This document shows, piece after piece, positions 48,053-56,624 of a DNA stretch of 64,000 nt (position 1 is its first letter; each line of letters opens with the position of its first letter). The stretch comes from Smaragdicoccus niigatensis DSM 44881 = NBRC 103563 (lineage in GTDB: Bacteria > Actinomycetota > Actinomycetes > Mycobacteriales > Mycobacteriaceae). The notes under the pieces were generated by a model, which worked only from the letters and a program-made list of their open reading frames with translations, was not told where the DNA came from and ran no database searches. The stretch is taken from the NCBI RefSeq assembly GCF_000380645.1, contig NZ_AQXZ01000015.1, positions 248,001-312,000 on the forward strand, in the 5' to 3' direction. Made by a program: the position numbers and the translations under genes.

Positions 48053-48359
48053 CGCTCTCCCCTACCTCTCGCTCCCAACACCACTCTAGTGGCCGGGTGT
48101 TCCGGCCGCCTTTAGATGGGGTCGGGGTTCCGTTGCGCACATGGCGTCCCCAGAGTGCACAGCACCGTCAGCCTAAAAGACTCAACGGCACTTGGCCCGT
48201 GATCGATCCCAAGATCCCGTCAGCCCTGAGCGAACGGCTCACCAAGGTGGGAAAACCCAACACCTCGGGAACTCCCACCCACCCTCAGGGTGCCTTAGAA
48301 ATACCGCCGCAGACCGGCACATTAAGAGCATCGCCCCAACTACTCACCGGGAGAACGAA
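48053..48359. other. Divergent clpC/hydrolase intergenic region
   Basis: These 307 bases separate clpC from a divergent hydrolase gene. A candidate clpC -10 (TAGAGT, minus strand, 48083-48088) is the only promoter element I can point to. I searched for a ClgR-type palindrome and saw no clear one. Short reading frames here lack ribosome sites and look non-coding. Confidence 0.5.
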
Positions 48360-49277
48360 ATGTCCGCCACCACCATCGAACTGAGCGCCCGCCGCTACTC
48401 GGTGACCACGGCGGACGGTGTCGAGCTCTCGGTGCGCGAATGGGGCCGCCGTTCGGCCGGCACGACCGTCGTTCTCCTGCACGGACACACCCTCCGCACC
48501 GAATGCTGGGGATTCGTCCGCCGTGAACTCATCGGGTCCGGTGCCGACGTCCGCATCGTCGCCTACGACCACCGCGGCCACGGCAAGTCCAGCGAAGGCG
48601 AGTCCTCCACCTACACCGTCGAGCAGCTCGCCCGCGACCTGCGCACCGTCCTCGAGACCGCAGTACCGGCCGGACCGATCGTTCTCGTCGGCCACTCGAT
48701 GGGTGCGATGGCCATCCTGAGCTTCGCCGCCCAGTTCCCGCTCGAAATCGGCTCACGCATCAGCGCGGTGGCTCTCATCTCGGGTGCCGCCGGCGGCCTG
48801 ACCGCGACCCCGATGGGCCAAAAGCTGAACAACCCGGTCTTCCAGACCCTGCGTCACGCGGCATTGCTCGCCCCGGGCTTCATGACCCGCGCCAAGACGC
48901 TCGCCGCCCGCGCAGCCAAGAAGTACAGCCACGAAGCGGCCGGACCGCAGATGAAGTCCCTGACGGCAACGCTGCAGAACAAGACCCCGATCCGGACTCT
49001 GGCCGGCTTCCTCGGCAACTTCGCAAAGTTCGACGCGACCGACGCGCTCGAAATCCTGGGCGCCGTGCCGACAACGGTCATCTGCGGCACCGAAGACACC
49101 ATGACCCCGGTCGAATTTTCATTGTCGATGGCGGCTCAGATTCCGGGTGCGCAGACTTCCATCGTCGAAGGCGCCGGACACGGGATCATCGTCGAGAATC
49201 CGGTTCCGGTCGCTAGCGCGATCGTGGACCTCGTCGAGGCAGTCGCGTCGGCATTCACCCTTCGGATCGCCGCATAA
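48360..49277 (+). CDS. Alpha/beta hydrolase
   Basis: ATG 48360 has GGGAGAAC upstream. The 305-residue protein begins MSATTIELSARRYSVTTADG. It then shows the oxyanion segment VVLLHGHTLRTECW, strand-turn VAYDHRGHGKSS, nucleophile elbow LVGHSMGAMAIL, acid TVICGTEDTMTP and catalytic His in EGAGHGIIVENP. The triad is thus complete (Ser, Asp, His). The cap region is rich in basic residues (TRAKTLAARAAKKYSHEA). Substrate is unknown. In this position M. tuberculosis has other genes, so it is not part of the conserved core. Confidence 0.92.
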   Translation: MSATTIELSARRYSVTTADGVELSVREWGRRSAGTTVVLLHGHTLRTECWGFVRRELIGSGADVRIVAYDHRGHGKSSEGESSTYTVEQLARDLRTVLETAVPAGPIVLVGHSMGAMAILSFAAQFPLEIGSRISAVALISGAAGGLTATPMGQKLNNPVFQTLRHAALLAPGFMTRAKTLAARAAKKYSHEAAGPQMKSLTATLQNKTPIRTLAGFLGNFAKFDATDALEILGAVPTTVICGTEDTMTPVEFSLSMAAQIPGAQTSIVEGAGHGIIVENPVPVASAIVDLVEAVASAFTLRIAA

Positions 49278-49287
49278 AGAACCTATT

Positions 49288-49572
49288 TCAGGTGTGCTTT
49301 TCCGACCGAGCGAGGTCATCGATCTTCCGCTCGATTCGCTCGAGCGTGTCCTCGACTTCCTCAAGCCGTTGCGAGACCGATCGAAGCCGGCCGAACAACC
49401 GGTTCACCTCGTCGGCGGTCGGCAGATTCAACGCCGACATGGTCGCGGTCTGGGTTTCCTGCGCCATTTCGCGGGCGTCCGCTATGGCGCGGATCACCGC
49501 TTTCCCAACCGAAGAATCCAGACCGACGTTGATGACTCGGAGTGCCGTGTCCGGGATCGATTTGCGGTCCAT
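49288..49572 (-). CDS. Small coiled-coil protein paired with AarF kinase
   Basis: The 94-residue protein starts at ATG 49572 (a GTG at 49575 is also possible), overlapping the AarF stop. Its N-terminal half is amphipathic, with DTALRVINVGLDSSVGKAVI. The C-terminal half is a coiled coil with the motif NLPTADEVNRLFGRLRSVSQ, and RLEEVEDTLERIERKI continues it. The LPTxDEVxRL pattern recalls the ends of PhaE/PhaM-type polyhydroxyalkanoate proteins and phasins, so a granule- or membrane-associated role is conceivable. I have no direct evidence for that. Confidence 0.72.
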   Translation of the reverse strand: MDRKSIPDTALRVINVGLDSSVGKAVIRAIADAREMAQETQTATMSALNLPTADEVNRLFGRLRSVSQRLEEVEDTLERIERKIDDLARSEKHT

Positions 49573-50972
49573 CACATCGCCGCCTTTCCTGGTCGGTCGC
49601 CGCGGCGGAATTCTGCCTCGATGACACCGAGTTCGGTCATTGGCTCGTCACCGTACAGCCACTCGCGAACGATGCGGTGCCAGTTGCCGGTCGCCCGCAT
49701 GTGCCCCAGAGCGGCGAGCACCATGGCCAACATTCGCAGGATGAGCACCTGTTCTGTGGGCACCGACTGTTTCCGCGCGGCATCGAAGAATCCCGATGAG
49801 GGGTGGATGGTGGCCGCCAGCGCATCATTGGCGGTGTCGGGGTCCAGCGCGACCAGGTCGTCCTCGGCGGCCCACCAGAACAGGAGCTGAAAGAACTCGA
49901 GGGCGTCTTCCGCCGACATCGCTTTCGGGTCGGCCATGAACCCTTCCCGGATCAACGTGTCCCGCATGCGATCCGGATCGCCCTCGATCACTCCCCGCAG
50001 TACCGCGCGTTGAGTTTCCACCGACGCCTGGTCGAGGTGCTTGTACAGCCCGAAATCCAAGAACGCGACGCGGCCGTCGTCGCCGACGAGGAAGTTTCCG
50101 GGGTGTGGGTCCGGCGAAAACTGCCGGTGGAGGTAGACGCCGCCGACGTAGAAGCGGAACACGATCTCGCCCACGCGATTCCGCGTCGCCTCGTCCGCCT
50201 CCTTCAGCTCTTCGAACCGCATCCCCTCGTAGTACTCGGTGACCAGCACGTGCGGCCCGCAAAGTTCGGTGATGACGTCGGGAATAACGACGAACGGGTG
50301 ACCGCGATATAGCCGCGCGACGCGGCGCTGATTCTGCGCCTCGAGCTCATAGTCGAGCTCTTCCTCGATCCGGTCCCGGATTTCACGCGTGAGCGATGCC
50401 ACGTCCACGTTGGGTGTGAGGAGCTTCATCGCGCGCATGATCATCGCCATATTGCCGAGATCCGCGCGGATCGCCTTGTCCACGCCGGGGTATTGCACCT
50501 TGACGGCGACCTCCCGGCCGTCACGCAGTCGCGCCCGGTACACCTGACCGATCGACGCAGCGGCGAGCGGCGTCTCGTCGAACTCGGCGAACACCTTGCC
50601 GATCCGCTCACCGAGGTCCTGCTCGATGACCTTGCGCATCTTGTCGAACGACGCGTTCGGCGCGGAATCGCGCAGCTGCGCCATCATCTTCTGGATCTCG
50701 TCACGGACCTCTTCGGGGAACAAACCCGCGTCCATGATCGACAGCACCTGGCCGATCTTCATCGCCGCGCCGCGCATCGTGCCCAACGCCGCCACGAGGG
50801 CGCGCGCCGCCTCGATATGCCGCCGTTCGAGGGCCGCAGTTTTGCGTTCCTCACCGCGTCCAGCGACGGCAACTCTGGTACCCACTTGCCGTGCAGCCTG
50901 ACCCGCAACGACCCGCCCCAGCATCGCGGCTCGACCTGCCCGCGAGGTCGGCATCCGCTTTTCGCTCGCCAT
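49572..50972 (-). CDS. AarF/ABC1/UbiB-family kinase-like protein
   Basis: The 466-residue protein shows the ABC1 hallmarks: KxGQ in RGAAMKIGQVLSIMD, the Ala-rich loop AAASIGQVYRA that replaces the glycine loop, VKVQYPGV with the Lys, FSPDPHPGNFLVGDDG as catalytic loop and VAFLDFGLYK as the DFG equivalent. Family members support quinone or other isoprenoid-lipid metabolism and act as unusual ATPases. The N-terminus is basic. It starts the operon with the small coiled-coil gene, whose start overlaps its stop. Confidence 0.92.
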   Translation of the reverse strand: MASEKRMPTSRAGRAAMLGRVVAGQAARQVGTRVAVAGRGEERKTAALERRHIEAARALVAALGTMRGAAMKIGQVLSIMDAGLFPEEVRDEIQKMMAQLRDSAPNASFDKMRKVIEQDLGERIGKVFAEFDETPLAAASIGQVYRARLRDGREVAVKVQYPGVDKAIRADLGNMAMIMRAMKLLTPNVDVASLTREIRDRIEEELDYELEAQNQRRVARLYRGHPFVVIPDVITELCGPHVLVTEYYEGMRFEELKEADEATRNRVGEIVFRFYVGGVYLHRQFSPDPHPGNFLVGDDGRVAFLDFGLYKHLDQASVETQRAVLRGVIEGDPDRMRDTLIREGFMADPKAMSAEDALEFFQLLFWWAAEDDLVALDPDTANDALAATIHPSSGFFDAARKQSVPTEQVLILRMLAMVLAALGHMRATGNWHRIVREWLYGDEPMTELGVIEAEFRRGDRPGKAAM

Positions 50973-51156
50973 CAGGCGGTCCGGAGGGATTGCATCGAGT
51001 CAGATGTCTGCATTGAGATCGACCCCTTGGCATCGTGGGCAAGGTGCGCATTGCCGCTCACAGCAGAAATGCAGCTATCTGCTCACTGTACGCGGGCGTT
51101 CGAGCTGGGCGATTTCCTTCAAAGTCGCCAGCTGATCTGGCAATCGAGATTCATAC

Positions 51157-51187
51157 AGAAAAACGCCGGGGCAGTTGCCCCGGCGTT
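51157..51187 (-). terminator. Intrinsic terminator of lsr2
   Basis: A 12-base perfect stem (51162-51173 with 51176-51187; AACGCCGGGGCA arm) is followed on the minus strand by TTTTTCTG. It begins 19 bases after the lsr2 stop. Confidence 0.92.
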
Positions 51188-51205
51188 CTACTTTCAACAA
51201 CCTGC

Positions 51206-51559
51206 TTACTTGGTCGCCTTGTTGTATGCCTCGGTGATCTCAGCCGAAATACGTCCACGCGCGGAAACCTTGTGCCCGTTGCGGCGGGCCCACTCGCGAA
51301 TGGCGGCACTCTGCTCACGATCAACCGCGACGCGGTTCTTGGAGACCGGCTGGCCAGGGGTCTTGCTAGCGACCCGGCGGCCACCCGTGCGTCGGGCGTG
51401 AGCAATCCACACCTCGAGCTGCTCGCGGAGCTTGGCGGCGTTGAGCGACGAGAGATCGATCTCGTAGGAGACACCATCCAAACCGAACTCAACGGTCGTA
51501 TCGGCCGTCGATTCACCGTCGACATCGTCAACGAGGGTGACGGTCACCTTCTTTGCCAT
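51206..51559 (-). CDS. lsr2: Nucleoid-associated protein Lsr2
   Basis: The 117-residue protein begins [20 protein letters not shown], the oligomerisation domain, with the beta-hairpin [14 protein letters not shown] basic linker follows, then the DNA-binding domain [20 protein letters not shown] with the RGR AT-hook-like motif that enters the minor groove of AT-rich DNA. Lsr2 is the H-NS-like xenogeneic silencer of Mycobacteriales (Rv3597c). The region upstream is strikingly AT-rich for this genome, which suggests that Lsr2 may bind its own promoter. Confidence 0.97.
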   Translation of the reverse strand: MAKKVTVTLVDDVDGESTADTTVEFGLDGVSYEIDLSSLNAAKLREQLEVWIAHARRTGGRRVASKTPGQPVSKNRVAVDREQSAAIREWARRNGHKVSARGRISAEITEAYNKATK

Positions 51560-51628
51560 TGGCTGCCTTCTGTGTCATTTGGACTTTTCCGTTCGGCGTC
51601 ATCTTGCGGCGCCGTGTTACTGCCACAG

Positions 51629-51682
51629 AGAGTACCCTGCATTTCCAAATAATAAGAAGTCAAGTTTTATTTTTTCAATCAA
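51629..51682 (-). promoter_or_regulatory. AT-rich lsr2 upstream region with -10
   Basis: TACTCT (51629-51634 on the minus strand) is a likely -10 for lsr2. Just upstream, 51640-51682 is over 75 percent A/T (ATAATAAG, TTTTATTTTTTC), very unusual here. It is the kind of DNA Lsr2 itself prefers. Part of it also forms the 3' flank of lysS. Confidence 0.5.
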
Positions 51683-51692
51683 CGGTTGAGAC

Positions 51693-53198
51693 TCAGCGCA
51701 CCATCGGCTTGACAATTGGGAACAGGATGGTTTCTCGAATCCCCAAACCTGTGAGCGCCATTAGAAGCCGGTCGATTCCCATACCGGTTCCGGTGGTCGG
51801 CGGCATTGCATGTTCCATCGCCATGAGGAATTCTTCGTCGAGCGCCATCGCCTCGTCGTCACCGGCCCGCGCCAATCGCGCCTGATCGACAAAGCGCTCG
51901 CGTTGGATAACCGGGTCGACGAGCTCGGAATATCCCGTGGCCAGCTCAAATCCGCGCACGTACAAATCCCATTTCTCGGTGACGCCGGCCTTGCTGCGGT
52001 GCTGGCGCGTCAGCGGCGACGTCTCCACCGGGAAGTCCCGAACGAACGTGGGCGCGTAGAGCTTGTCCCCGTAGACGTGCTCCCACAGCTCTTCGACGAG
52101 CTTGCCGTGGCCGTAGCCCTTGTTTTCCGGAATTTCGAGGCCGACCTTGTCCGCGAGGGCCTTGAGCTCCTCGACGGTCGTCTCCGGAGTGACCTCGACC
52201 CCAATATTCTCCGAAAGTGACGGATACATCTCAACGGTGGCCCATTCGCCGCTGAGGTCGTACTCTGTGCCATCGGCCAAGGTCACCACCTGCGTGCCGA
52301 GTGCTTCCTGCGCCACTTCCTGGATCAATTCCCGCGTCATGACCGCGGAATCGTCGTAAGTGCCGTACGCCGCATAGGTCTCGAGCATGGCGAACTCGGG
52401 CGAGTGCGTCGCATCCGAGCCCTCATTCCGGAAGTTCCGGTTGATCTCGAAGACCCGCTCGATACCGCCCACGACGCAGCGCTTGAGAAACAGTTCCGGC
52501 GCGATGCGAAGGAACAGGTCCATATCGAGGGCGTTCGAGTGCGTCACGAACGGACGCGCGGCCGCACCGCCGTGCAGCGTCTGCAACATCGGGGTTTCGA
52601 CCTCGAGGAAACCGCGGCGCTCGAGTGCATTTCGAAGCGCACGGACCACGGCCACGCGCTTGCGTGCCATTTCCCTGGCTTCCGGACGCACGATGAGATC
52701 GATATAACGCTGACGAACGCGGGATTCCTCGTTCATCTCTTTGTGCGCAACCGGCAAAGGTCGAAGCGACTTCGCGGCCATCGACCACTTTTCGGCCTGA
52801 ACACTCAGTTCACCGCGGCGCGAGCTAATGACTTCACCCTCGACAAATACAAAGTCACCGAGGTCGACGTCCGTTTTCCACGCGGTCAGAGAATCGGCGC
52901 CGACATTCGCCAGGCTGAGCATTGCCTGGAGCTGCGTGCCGTCACCTTCTTGAAGTGTCGCAAAACACAGTTTTCCGGTATTGCGCATGAAGATGACTCG
53001 GCCTACAACGCCGACCTTCAGACCGGTTGCAGTATCGGGTTCGAGATTTGGGAATTGTGTCCGAATCTCAGCGAGGGTGTGGGTGCGCGGAACGACCACC
53101 GGGTACGGCTCAATTCCCTCAGCCAGCAGCCGGTCGCGCTTTTCGCGGCGGATGCGCAGCTGCTCGGGGAGGTCATCATTCAGGACGGCGTCGCTCAC
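51693..53198 (-). CDS. lysS: Lysyl-tRNA synthetase, class II
   Basis: GTG 53198 gives the 501-residue form beginning [20 protein letters not shown]. The open frame upstream is not coding-like. An OB-fold anticodon domain ([35 protein letters not shown]) is followed by the class II core: motif 2 [20 protein letters not shown], then [13 protein letters not shown], and motif 3 [17 protein letters not shown]. No strong ribosome site is visible. TACGCT eight bases upstream suggests a leaderless or short-leader transcript. It corresponds to Rv3598c and lies beside lsr2, as in mycobacteria. Confidence 0.96.
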   Translation of the reverse strand: MSDAVLNDDLPEQLRIRREKRDRLLAEGIEPYPVVVPRTHTLAEIRTQFPNLEPDTATGLKVGVVGRVIFMRNTGKLCFATLQEGDGTQLQAMLSLANVGADSLTAWKTDVDLGDFVFVEGEVISSRRGELSVQAEKWSMAAKSLRPLPVAHKEMNEESRVRQRYIDLIVRPEAREMARKRVAVVRALRNALERRGFLEVETPMLQTLHGGAAARPFVTHSNALDMDLFLRIAPELFLKRCVVGGIERVFEINRNFRNEGSDATHSPEFAMLETYAAYGTYDDSAVMTRELIQEVAQEALGTQVVTLADGTEYDLSGEWATVEMYPSLSENIGVEVTPETTVEELKALADKVGLEIPENKGYGHGKLVEELWEHVYGDKLYAPTFVRDFPVETSPLTRQHRSKAGVTEKWDLYVRGFELATGYSELVDPVIQRERFVDQARLARAGDDEAMALDEEFLMAMEHAMPPTTGTGMGIDRLLMALTGLGIRETILFPIVKPMVR

Positions 53199-53227
53199 GA
53201 TGCATAAGCGTAATGGTGATAACGCCC

Positions 53228-53257
53228 TGTCTCCCAACCGCAGGTGGTAGGGAGACA
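53228..53257 (-). terminator. Terminator after the rhodanese gene
   Basis: TGTCTCCC (53228-53235) pairs with GGGAGACA (53250-53257), and the inner ACC/GGT bases pair across one mismatch. It starts seven bases after the rhodanese stop on the minus strand and separates this operon from lysS. Confidence 0.6.
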
Positions 53258-53263
53258 AGGCCG

Positions 53264-53677
53264 CTAGGCGAAAGCCAGAACTCGGCGGTAGTGCCAGGCA
53301 CTGTCGGCGGCGTTGAGCAGGCCGGCGGCACGCAGCGCCTGGTACCCGCCGATGACGTCCGTGGCCTTGTGAATCCCGAGATCCTGCAACGCGGCGGCCG
53401 CCAGGCTCGACGTGTATCCCTCGGAGCAGACGATGACCCATTCGACGTCATGGTCGGTCGCGAGGCGCAGTTTCGCCGAACTCGTGGGGTCGAGGCGCCA
53501 CTCGAGGACATTGCGTTCGATGACGAGCGCACCGGGCAGGGTGCCCTCGCGCAAACGTTGGGCGGCTGGCCGGATGTCCACCAGATGAGCCCCGCGGGCA
53601 ACCGCCGCCGGGACGTCTTCGGCCGGCATGCGGCGGAGCCGACGCCGGGCGTTCTCGAGCATTTCGTCGATGGTCAT
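53264..53677 (-). CDS. Rhodanese-domain protein
   Basis: ATG 53677 overlaps the cysteine dioxygenase stop (TGATG). The 137-residue single rhodanese domain has the CH2A-like [32 protein letters not shown], and the active-site loop [14 protein letters not shown] with Cys near residue 84, followed by [10 protein letters not shown]. It would carry a persulfide and transfer sulfur. The pairing with cysteine dioxygenase is common in actinobacteria and points to handling of excess cysteine or sulfane sulfur. The operon is preceded by a Cys-Cys leader peptide. Confidence 0.93.
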   Translation of the reverse strand: MTIDEMLENARRRLRRMPAEDVPAAVARGAHLVDIRPAAQRLREGTLPGALVIERNVLEWRLDPTSSAKLRLATDHDVEWVIVCSEGYTSSLAAAALQDLGIHKATDVIGGYQALRAAGLLNAADSAWHYRRVLAFA

Positions 53678-54270
53678 CACTGCCACTCCTCGAAACGGGT
53701 CGCGATGCGCAGTTCGTGGTCATCGGCGGTGGTCAGTTCGGTGTGGGTCCGGCGCAGGGTTCCGCGGCCGGTGACCTCGTAGTAGGACATCGCCGTCAGC
53801 GGCGGCGAATACGCATGGACGCTGAGCGTCGGATCGAGCGGTCCGGCGTTGGGCGCCGACTCCGGTGCGCGAGTGACTTCATGCACCCAACCGAGCGGGA
53901 AAGCGGCCTGGTCCCCCGCGACGAGCACCCGCTCGCGCAGTTCCGAACCGGTCCAGCGCTCTTCGGTGACGGCGCCGCTGATCACCGTCAGCGCGCCGAG
54001 CGACCCCGCGTGGTCATGCAGGTCAGTCGAGCGTTCCGGAACCCAGCTGATGAGCCAGACGTCGAGGTCCTCGTCGGCGTACAGCCGGCGCGCCCACCGC
54101 TCCTCGGCCGGAAACTCGGCGGGGATCACATGATCGAACCGTCCCGACAAGACGTCATCGGCGGTCTCGTCGACGATGCGGAGAAGATCCGCAAGCCGGT
54201 AAGGGGTCGGAAGCGCGGAAGTGATCGGACGATCGGTACGCGAAATGGCAGAACTAGAAAAAGTGGACAT
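53677..54270 (-). CDS. Cysteine dioxygenase
   Basis: The 197-residue cupin-fold enzyme has the iron-binding strand STDLHDHAGSLGALTVISGA, with His-x-His near residue 82, and a third His in PLGWVHEVTRAP. The typical end motif LSVHAYSPPLTAMSYYEV follows. It oxidises cysteine to cysteine sulfinate with O2 and thereby lowers cysteine. GGAGA stands nine bases before the ATG. The leader upstream contains a 12-codon ORF with two adjacent Cys codons and a hairpin. Expression may therefore rise or fall with charged tRNA-Cys. Confidence 0.93.
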   Translation of the reverse strand: MSTFSSSAISRTDRPITSALPTPYRLADLLRIVDETADDVLSGRFDHVIPAEFPAEERWARRLYADEDLDVWLISWVPERSTDLHDHAGSLGALTVISGAVTEERWTGSELRERVLVAGDQAAFPLGWVHEVTRAPESAPNAGPLDPTLSVHAYSPPLTAMSYYEVTGRGTLRRTHTELTTADDHELRIATRFEEWQ

Positions 54271-54303
54271 GAACCCGTCTCCAGGGATTGTTGTTTGACA
54301 GCG

Positions 54304-54318
54304 CGTGCGGAACGCACG
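54304..54318 (-). promoter_or_regulatory. Hairpin between Cys-rich leader ORF and cysteine dioxygenase
   Basis: CGTGCG-GAA-CGCACG forms a 6-base stem with a 3-base loop. It starts 13 bases downstream of the leader ORF stop and lies about 34 bases before the dioxygenase start. It could act in attenuation together with the leader peptide. Confidence 0.45.
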
Positions 54319-54330
54319 GCTTCAGGGCAG

Positions 54331-54369
54331 CTAGATGCTGCGACAACACTCCTGGGACATTCGGGTCAC
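54331..54369 (-). CDS. Leaderless 12-residue Cys-Cys leader peptide (uORF)
   Basis: The minus strand reads GTG, ten sense codons, then ATC TAG: VTRMSQECCRSI. The start GTG lies seven bases downstream of a good -10, TACTCT (54377-54382), so the message would be leaderless, with translation of the peptide from its first base. The two tandem Cys codons come just before the stop. Leaderless poly-Cys uORFs are known in mycobacteria as cysteine-responsive attenuators. The gene behind it encodes cysteine dioxygenase, so the regulated pathway fits the sensed amino acid. The peptide itself need have no function. Confidence 0.65.
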   Translation of the reverse strand: MTRMSQECCRSI

Positions 54370-54382
54370 GAAATCCAGAGTA
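54370..54382 (-). promoter_or_regulatory. Promoter of the cysteine dioxygenase operon
   Basis: TACTCT (54377-54382, read on the minus strand) is a -10 hexamer seven bases ahead of the uORF start codon. TTGACG is nearby upstream, but too close to be its -35. Confidence 0.5.
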
Positions 54383-54452
54383 GCAACGACGTCAAGCGAC
54401 GGCAGCTCACCCAAGGTGTGAATCCGGTCTCTCCTTGATAACGGAGCCCGCC

Positions 54453-55265
54453 TCAGGACGCCTGGCCCGCCTTACGGGGGCGTGCGCGCTCCTGATTGCG
54501 TTCGAAAACAAGGCGCAGGCCTTCGAGCGTGAGTTCCGGTTCGTGCGACTCGATCGTCGACGATTCGGGCACGATCAGAGCCGCGGCATCCCCGGTCGCG
54601 ATGACCGCGACATCCTGGCCAGGGAACTGGTCGGCGCGAATGCGATTGACCAAACCGTCGACCATTGCCGCGAATCCGAAGACCGCGCCCGACTGCATGC
54701 ACTCGACGGTGTTCTTGCCGACGACCGACTTCGGCCGGATGAGCTCGACCTTGCGCAGGGCCGCTCCCCCGGACGCGAGCGCATCCATCGAGATGACAAC
54801 GCCTGGCGCGATGACGCCGCCGAGAAACTCCCCCTTGGCCGACACGACGTCAACGCAGGTAGACGTACCGAAATCGACAACGATCGCGGCCGTGTCGTAC
54901 AGGTAATTCGCGGCGAGGCTGTTGACGATCCGGTCGGCCCCGACTTCCTTCGGGTTGTCGACCAGCAGCGGCACGCCGGTGCGGACGCCGGGCTCGACGA
55001 CGATGTGGGCCACGTGCGACCAGTACTTGGCCAGCATGAGGCGCACTTCGCGGAGCACCGACGGCACCGTCGACAGGGCGGCGACACCCGTGATGTGGTT
55101 CTCGTGCTGACCGATCAACCCGTGAATCTGCAGGGCGAGTTCGTCGGCCGTCATGCGCGGTTCGGTATGCACGCGCCAATCCGCGACGAGCTTCGCGTGC
55201 CCGCCGGTCCCCGAGAACAGGCCCAGAACCGTATGCGTGTTCCGGACGTCGATGGCCAGAAGCAC
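54453..55265 (-). CDS. coaX: Type III pantothenate kinase
   Basis: The 270-residue ASKHA-fold kinase has the phosphate-1 motif [32 protein letters not shown], phosphate-2 [12 protein letters not shown] with the catalytic-type Asp, and ATGDAAALI near the end. It phosphorylates pantothenate as the first committed step to coenzyme A. It follows panD by one base and is the last gene of the panC-panD-coaX operon, as in M. tuberculosis (Rv3600c). In mycobacteria CoaX is often inactive beside CoaA. Here the key motifs look intact. Confidence 0.95.
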   Translation of the reverse strand: MLLAIDVRNTHTVLGLFSGTGGHAKLVADWRVHTEPRMTADELALQIHGLIGQHENHITGVAALSTVPSVLREVRLMLAKYWSHVAHIVVEPGVRTGVPLLVDNPKEVGADRIVNSLAANYLYDTAAIVVDFGTSTCVDVVSAKGEFLGGVIAPGVVISMDALASGGAALRKVELIRPKSVVGKNTVECMQSGAVFGFAAMVDGLVNRIRADQFPGQDVAVIATGDAAALIVPESSTIESHEPELTLEGLRLVFERNQERARPRKAGQAS

Positions 55266-55266
55266 G

Positions 55267-55686
55267 TCAGACTCGCTGCAGCTTCCGAGGGCTGATCAGG
55301 TCCGAGCCCTCTGGCGCGTGCGCCGGGTCGTTGCCGAGTTCGACCTGCTTGTTCTCGCCGTCGACGAACACGACGTTCGGCTTGAACGCCTTCGCCTCCG
55401 CGTCGTCCATCTGCGCGTATGCGATGAGGATGACGAGGTCGCCCGGGTTGACCAGGTGCGCGGCGGCGCCGTTGATGCCGATCACGCCCGAGCCGGGCTC
55501 ACCGGCGATGACGTAGGTCTCGAGTCGAGCACCGTTGGTGATGTCGACGATCGCGACCTGTTCGCCTTCGAGGATGTCCGCAGCCGCCATCAGATCGGAG
55601 TCGACCGTGACCGACCCGACGTAGTGCAGGTCGGCGTGAGTCACCGTCGCGCGGTGAATCTTGGACTTCATCATGGTCCGGAGCAT
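55267..55686 (-). CDS. panD: Aspartate 1-decarboxylase
   Basis: ATG 55686 follows GGAAGGGAAG. The 139-residue pyruvoyl enzyme has the self-cleavage site Gly24-Ser25 in YVGSVTVD, with the early [20 protein letters not shown] and the later [14 protein letters not shown]. Autocleavage gives the pyruvoyl group on Ser25. The enzyme makes beta-alanine for pantothenate. The C-terminal tail is typical of actinobacterial PanD (the part linked to pyrazinoic acid binding in M. tuberculosis). It lies between panC and coaX. Confidence 0.96.
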   Translation of the reverse strand: MLRTMMKSKIHRATVTHADLHYVGSVTVDSDLMAAADILEGEQVAIVDITNGARLETYVIAGEPGSGVIGINGAAAHLVNPGDLVILIAYAQMDDAEAKAFKPNVVFVDGENKQVELGNDPAHAPEGSDLISPRKLQRV

Positions 55687-55700
55687 CGTTGCTTCCCTTC

Positions 55701-56624
55701 CTAGTGCACAGCCGCTGCGTCTGCAGCGGGCTGCTGGGCGTCGGCTTCCCCGCCGCCGATCACGATTCCAACGTTGTCGATGAGTCGAGTAGTCCCGACC
55801 CAAGCTGCGATGAGCATGCGTGCCTCGCCGTATTCGGGCACGTCACCGAGGTCTTTGCCACGTACTTCGAGGTAGTCGAGTTTGACCGCAGGCACCGCCG
55901 CGATGACCTCGTGAGCGGCCTTGAGTGCATCGTCCGGACCCCGCCACGACGAGCGGGCGCCGGCCAGCAGAGCCGCGGACAGAGCCAAGGCGGCTTCGCG
56001 CTGCTCCGCATCGAGGTAGCGGTTCCGCGAGGACATCGCCAGTCCGTCCCTTTCGCGAACGGTCGGGATGCCGATGATCTTGGTGTCGAAGTTCAGGTCC
56101 CGGACCATCTGCCGGATCAGCGCGAGCTGCTGGTAGTCCTTCTCCCCGAAGTACGCAGCGTTCGGCTGCGCGATCTGCAGCAGCTTCGCCACGACGGTGA
56201 GCATGCCGGCGAAGTGCGTGGGCCGGGTCTTGCCTTCGAGGTCGGCGCCGACCGGTCCGGCATGGACCATGGTGCGCGGACCGTCCGGGTACATCTCGTT
56301 CGCCGACGGCGCGAAGACGATCTCGACGCCCTCGCCCTTGAGCAGCTCGATGTCGGCGTCGAGGGTGCGCGGGTAGGCGTCGAGGTCCTCGTTGGCACCG
56401 AACTGCAGCGGGTTCACGAAGATCGACACGATGACGACGGCGTTCGTCTTCCGCGCCTGGCGAACCAGGTGCAGGTGACCTTCGTGCAGCGCACCCATGG
56501 TGGGAACCATCGCGACCTTGCGGCCGACACCACGCAGCGCCTTCGACACCGCGGTCACGATCGCGGGATCGTGGTGCACGGTCAGCTGACCGGGCACGAA
56601 GGAGCCTTGGAGCTTGGGGATCAC
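55701..56624 (-). CDS. panC: Pantothenate synthetase
   Basis: The 307-residue ligase of the nucleotidyltransferase superfamily has HxGH in [17 protein letters not shown] (47-50) and [18 protein letters not shown]. It also has [20 protein letters not shown] and the KMSKS-like [11 protein letters not shown]. It joins pantoate and beta-alanine with ATP. The start ATG overlaps the stop of the upstream dehydrogenase-like gene (ATGA), and panD follows at 14 bases. The last 15 residues are Ala/Asp-rich and not conserved. Confidence 0.96.
   Translation of the reverse strand: MIPKLQGSFVPGQLTVHHDPAIVTAVSKALRGVGRKVAMVPTMGALHEGHLHLVRQARKTNAVVIVSIFVNPLQFGANEDLDAYPRTLDADIELLKGEGVEIVFAPSANEMYPDGPRTMVHAGPVGADLEGKTRPTHFAGMLTVVAKLLQIAQPNAAYFGEKDYQQLALIRQMVRDLNFDTKIIGIPTVRERDGLAMSSRNRYLDAEQREAALALSAALLAGARSSWRGPDDALKAAHEVIAAVPAVKLDYLEVRGKDLGDVPEYGEARMLIAAWVGTTRLIDNVGIVIGGGEADAQQPAADAAAVH

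Noticed and set aside
48053-48359. ClgR-type operator before clpC
   Set aside because: Several GC-rich short inverted repeats exist here, but none matches the expected palindrome well enough.
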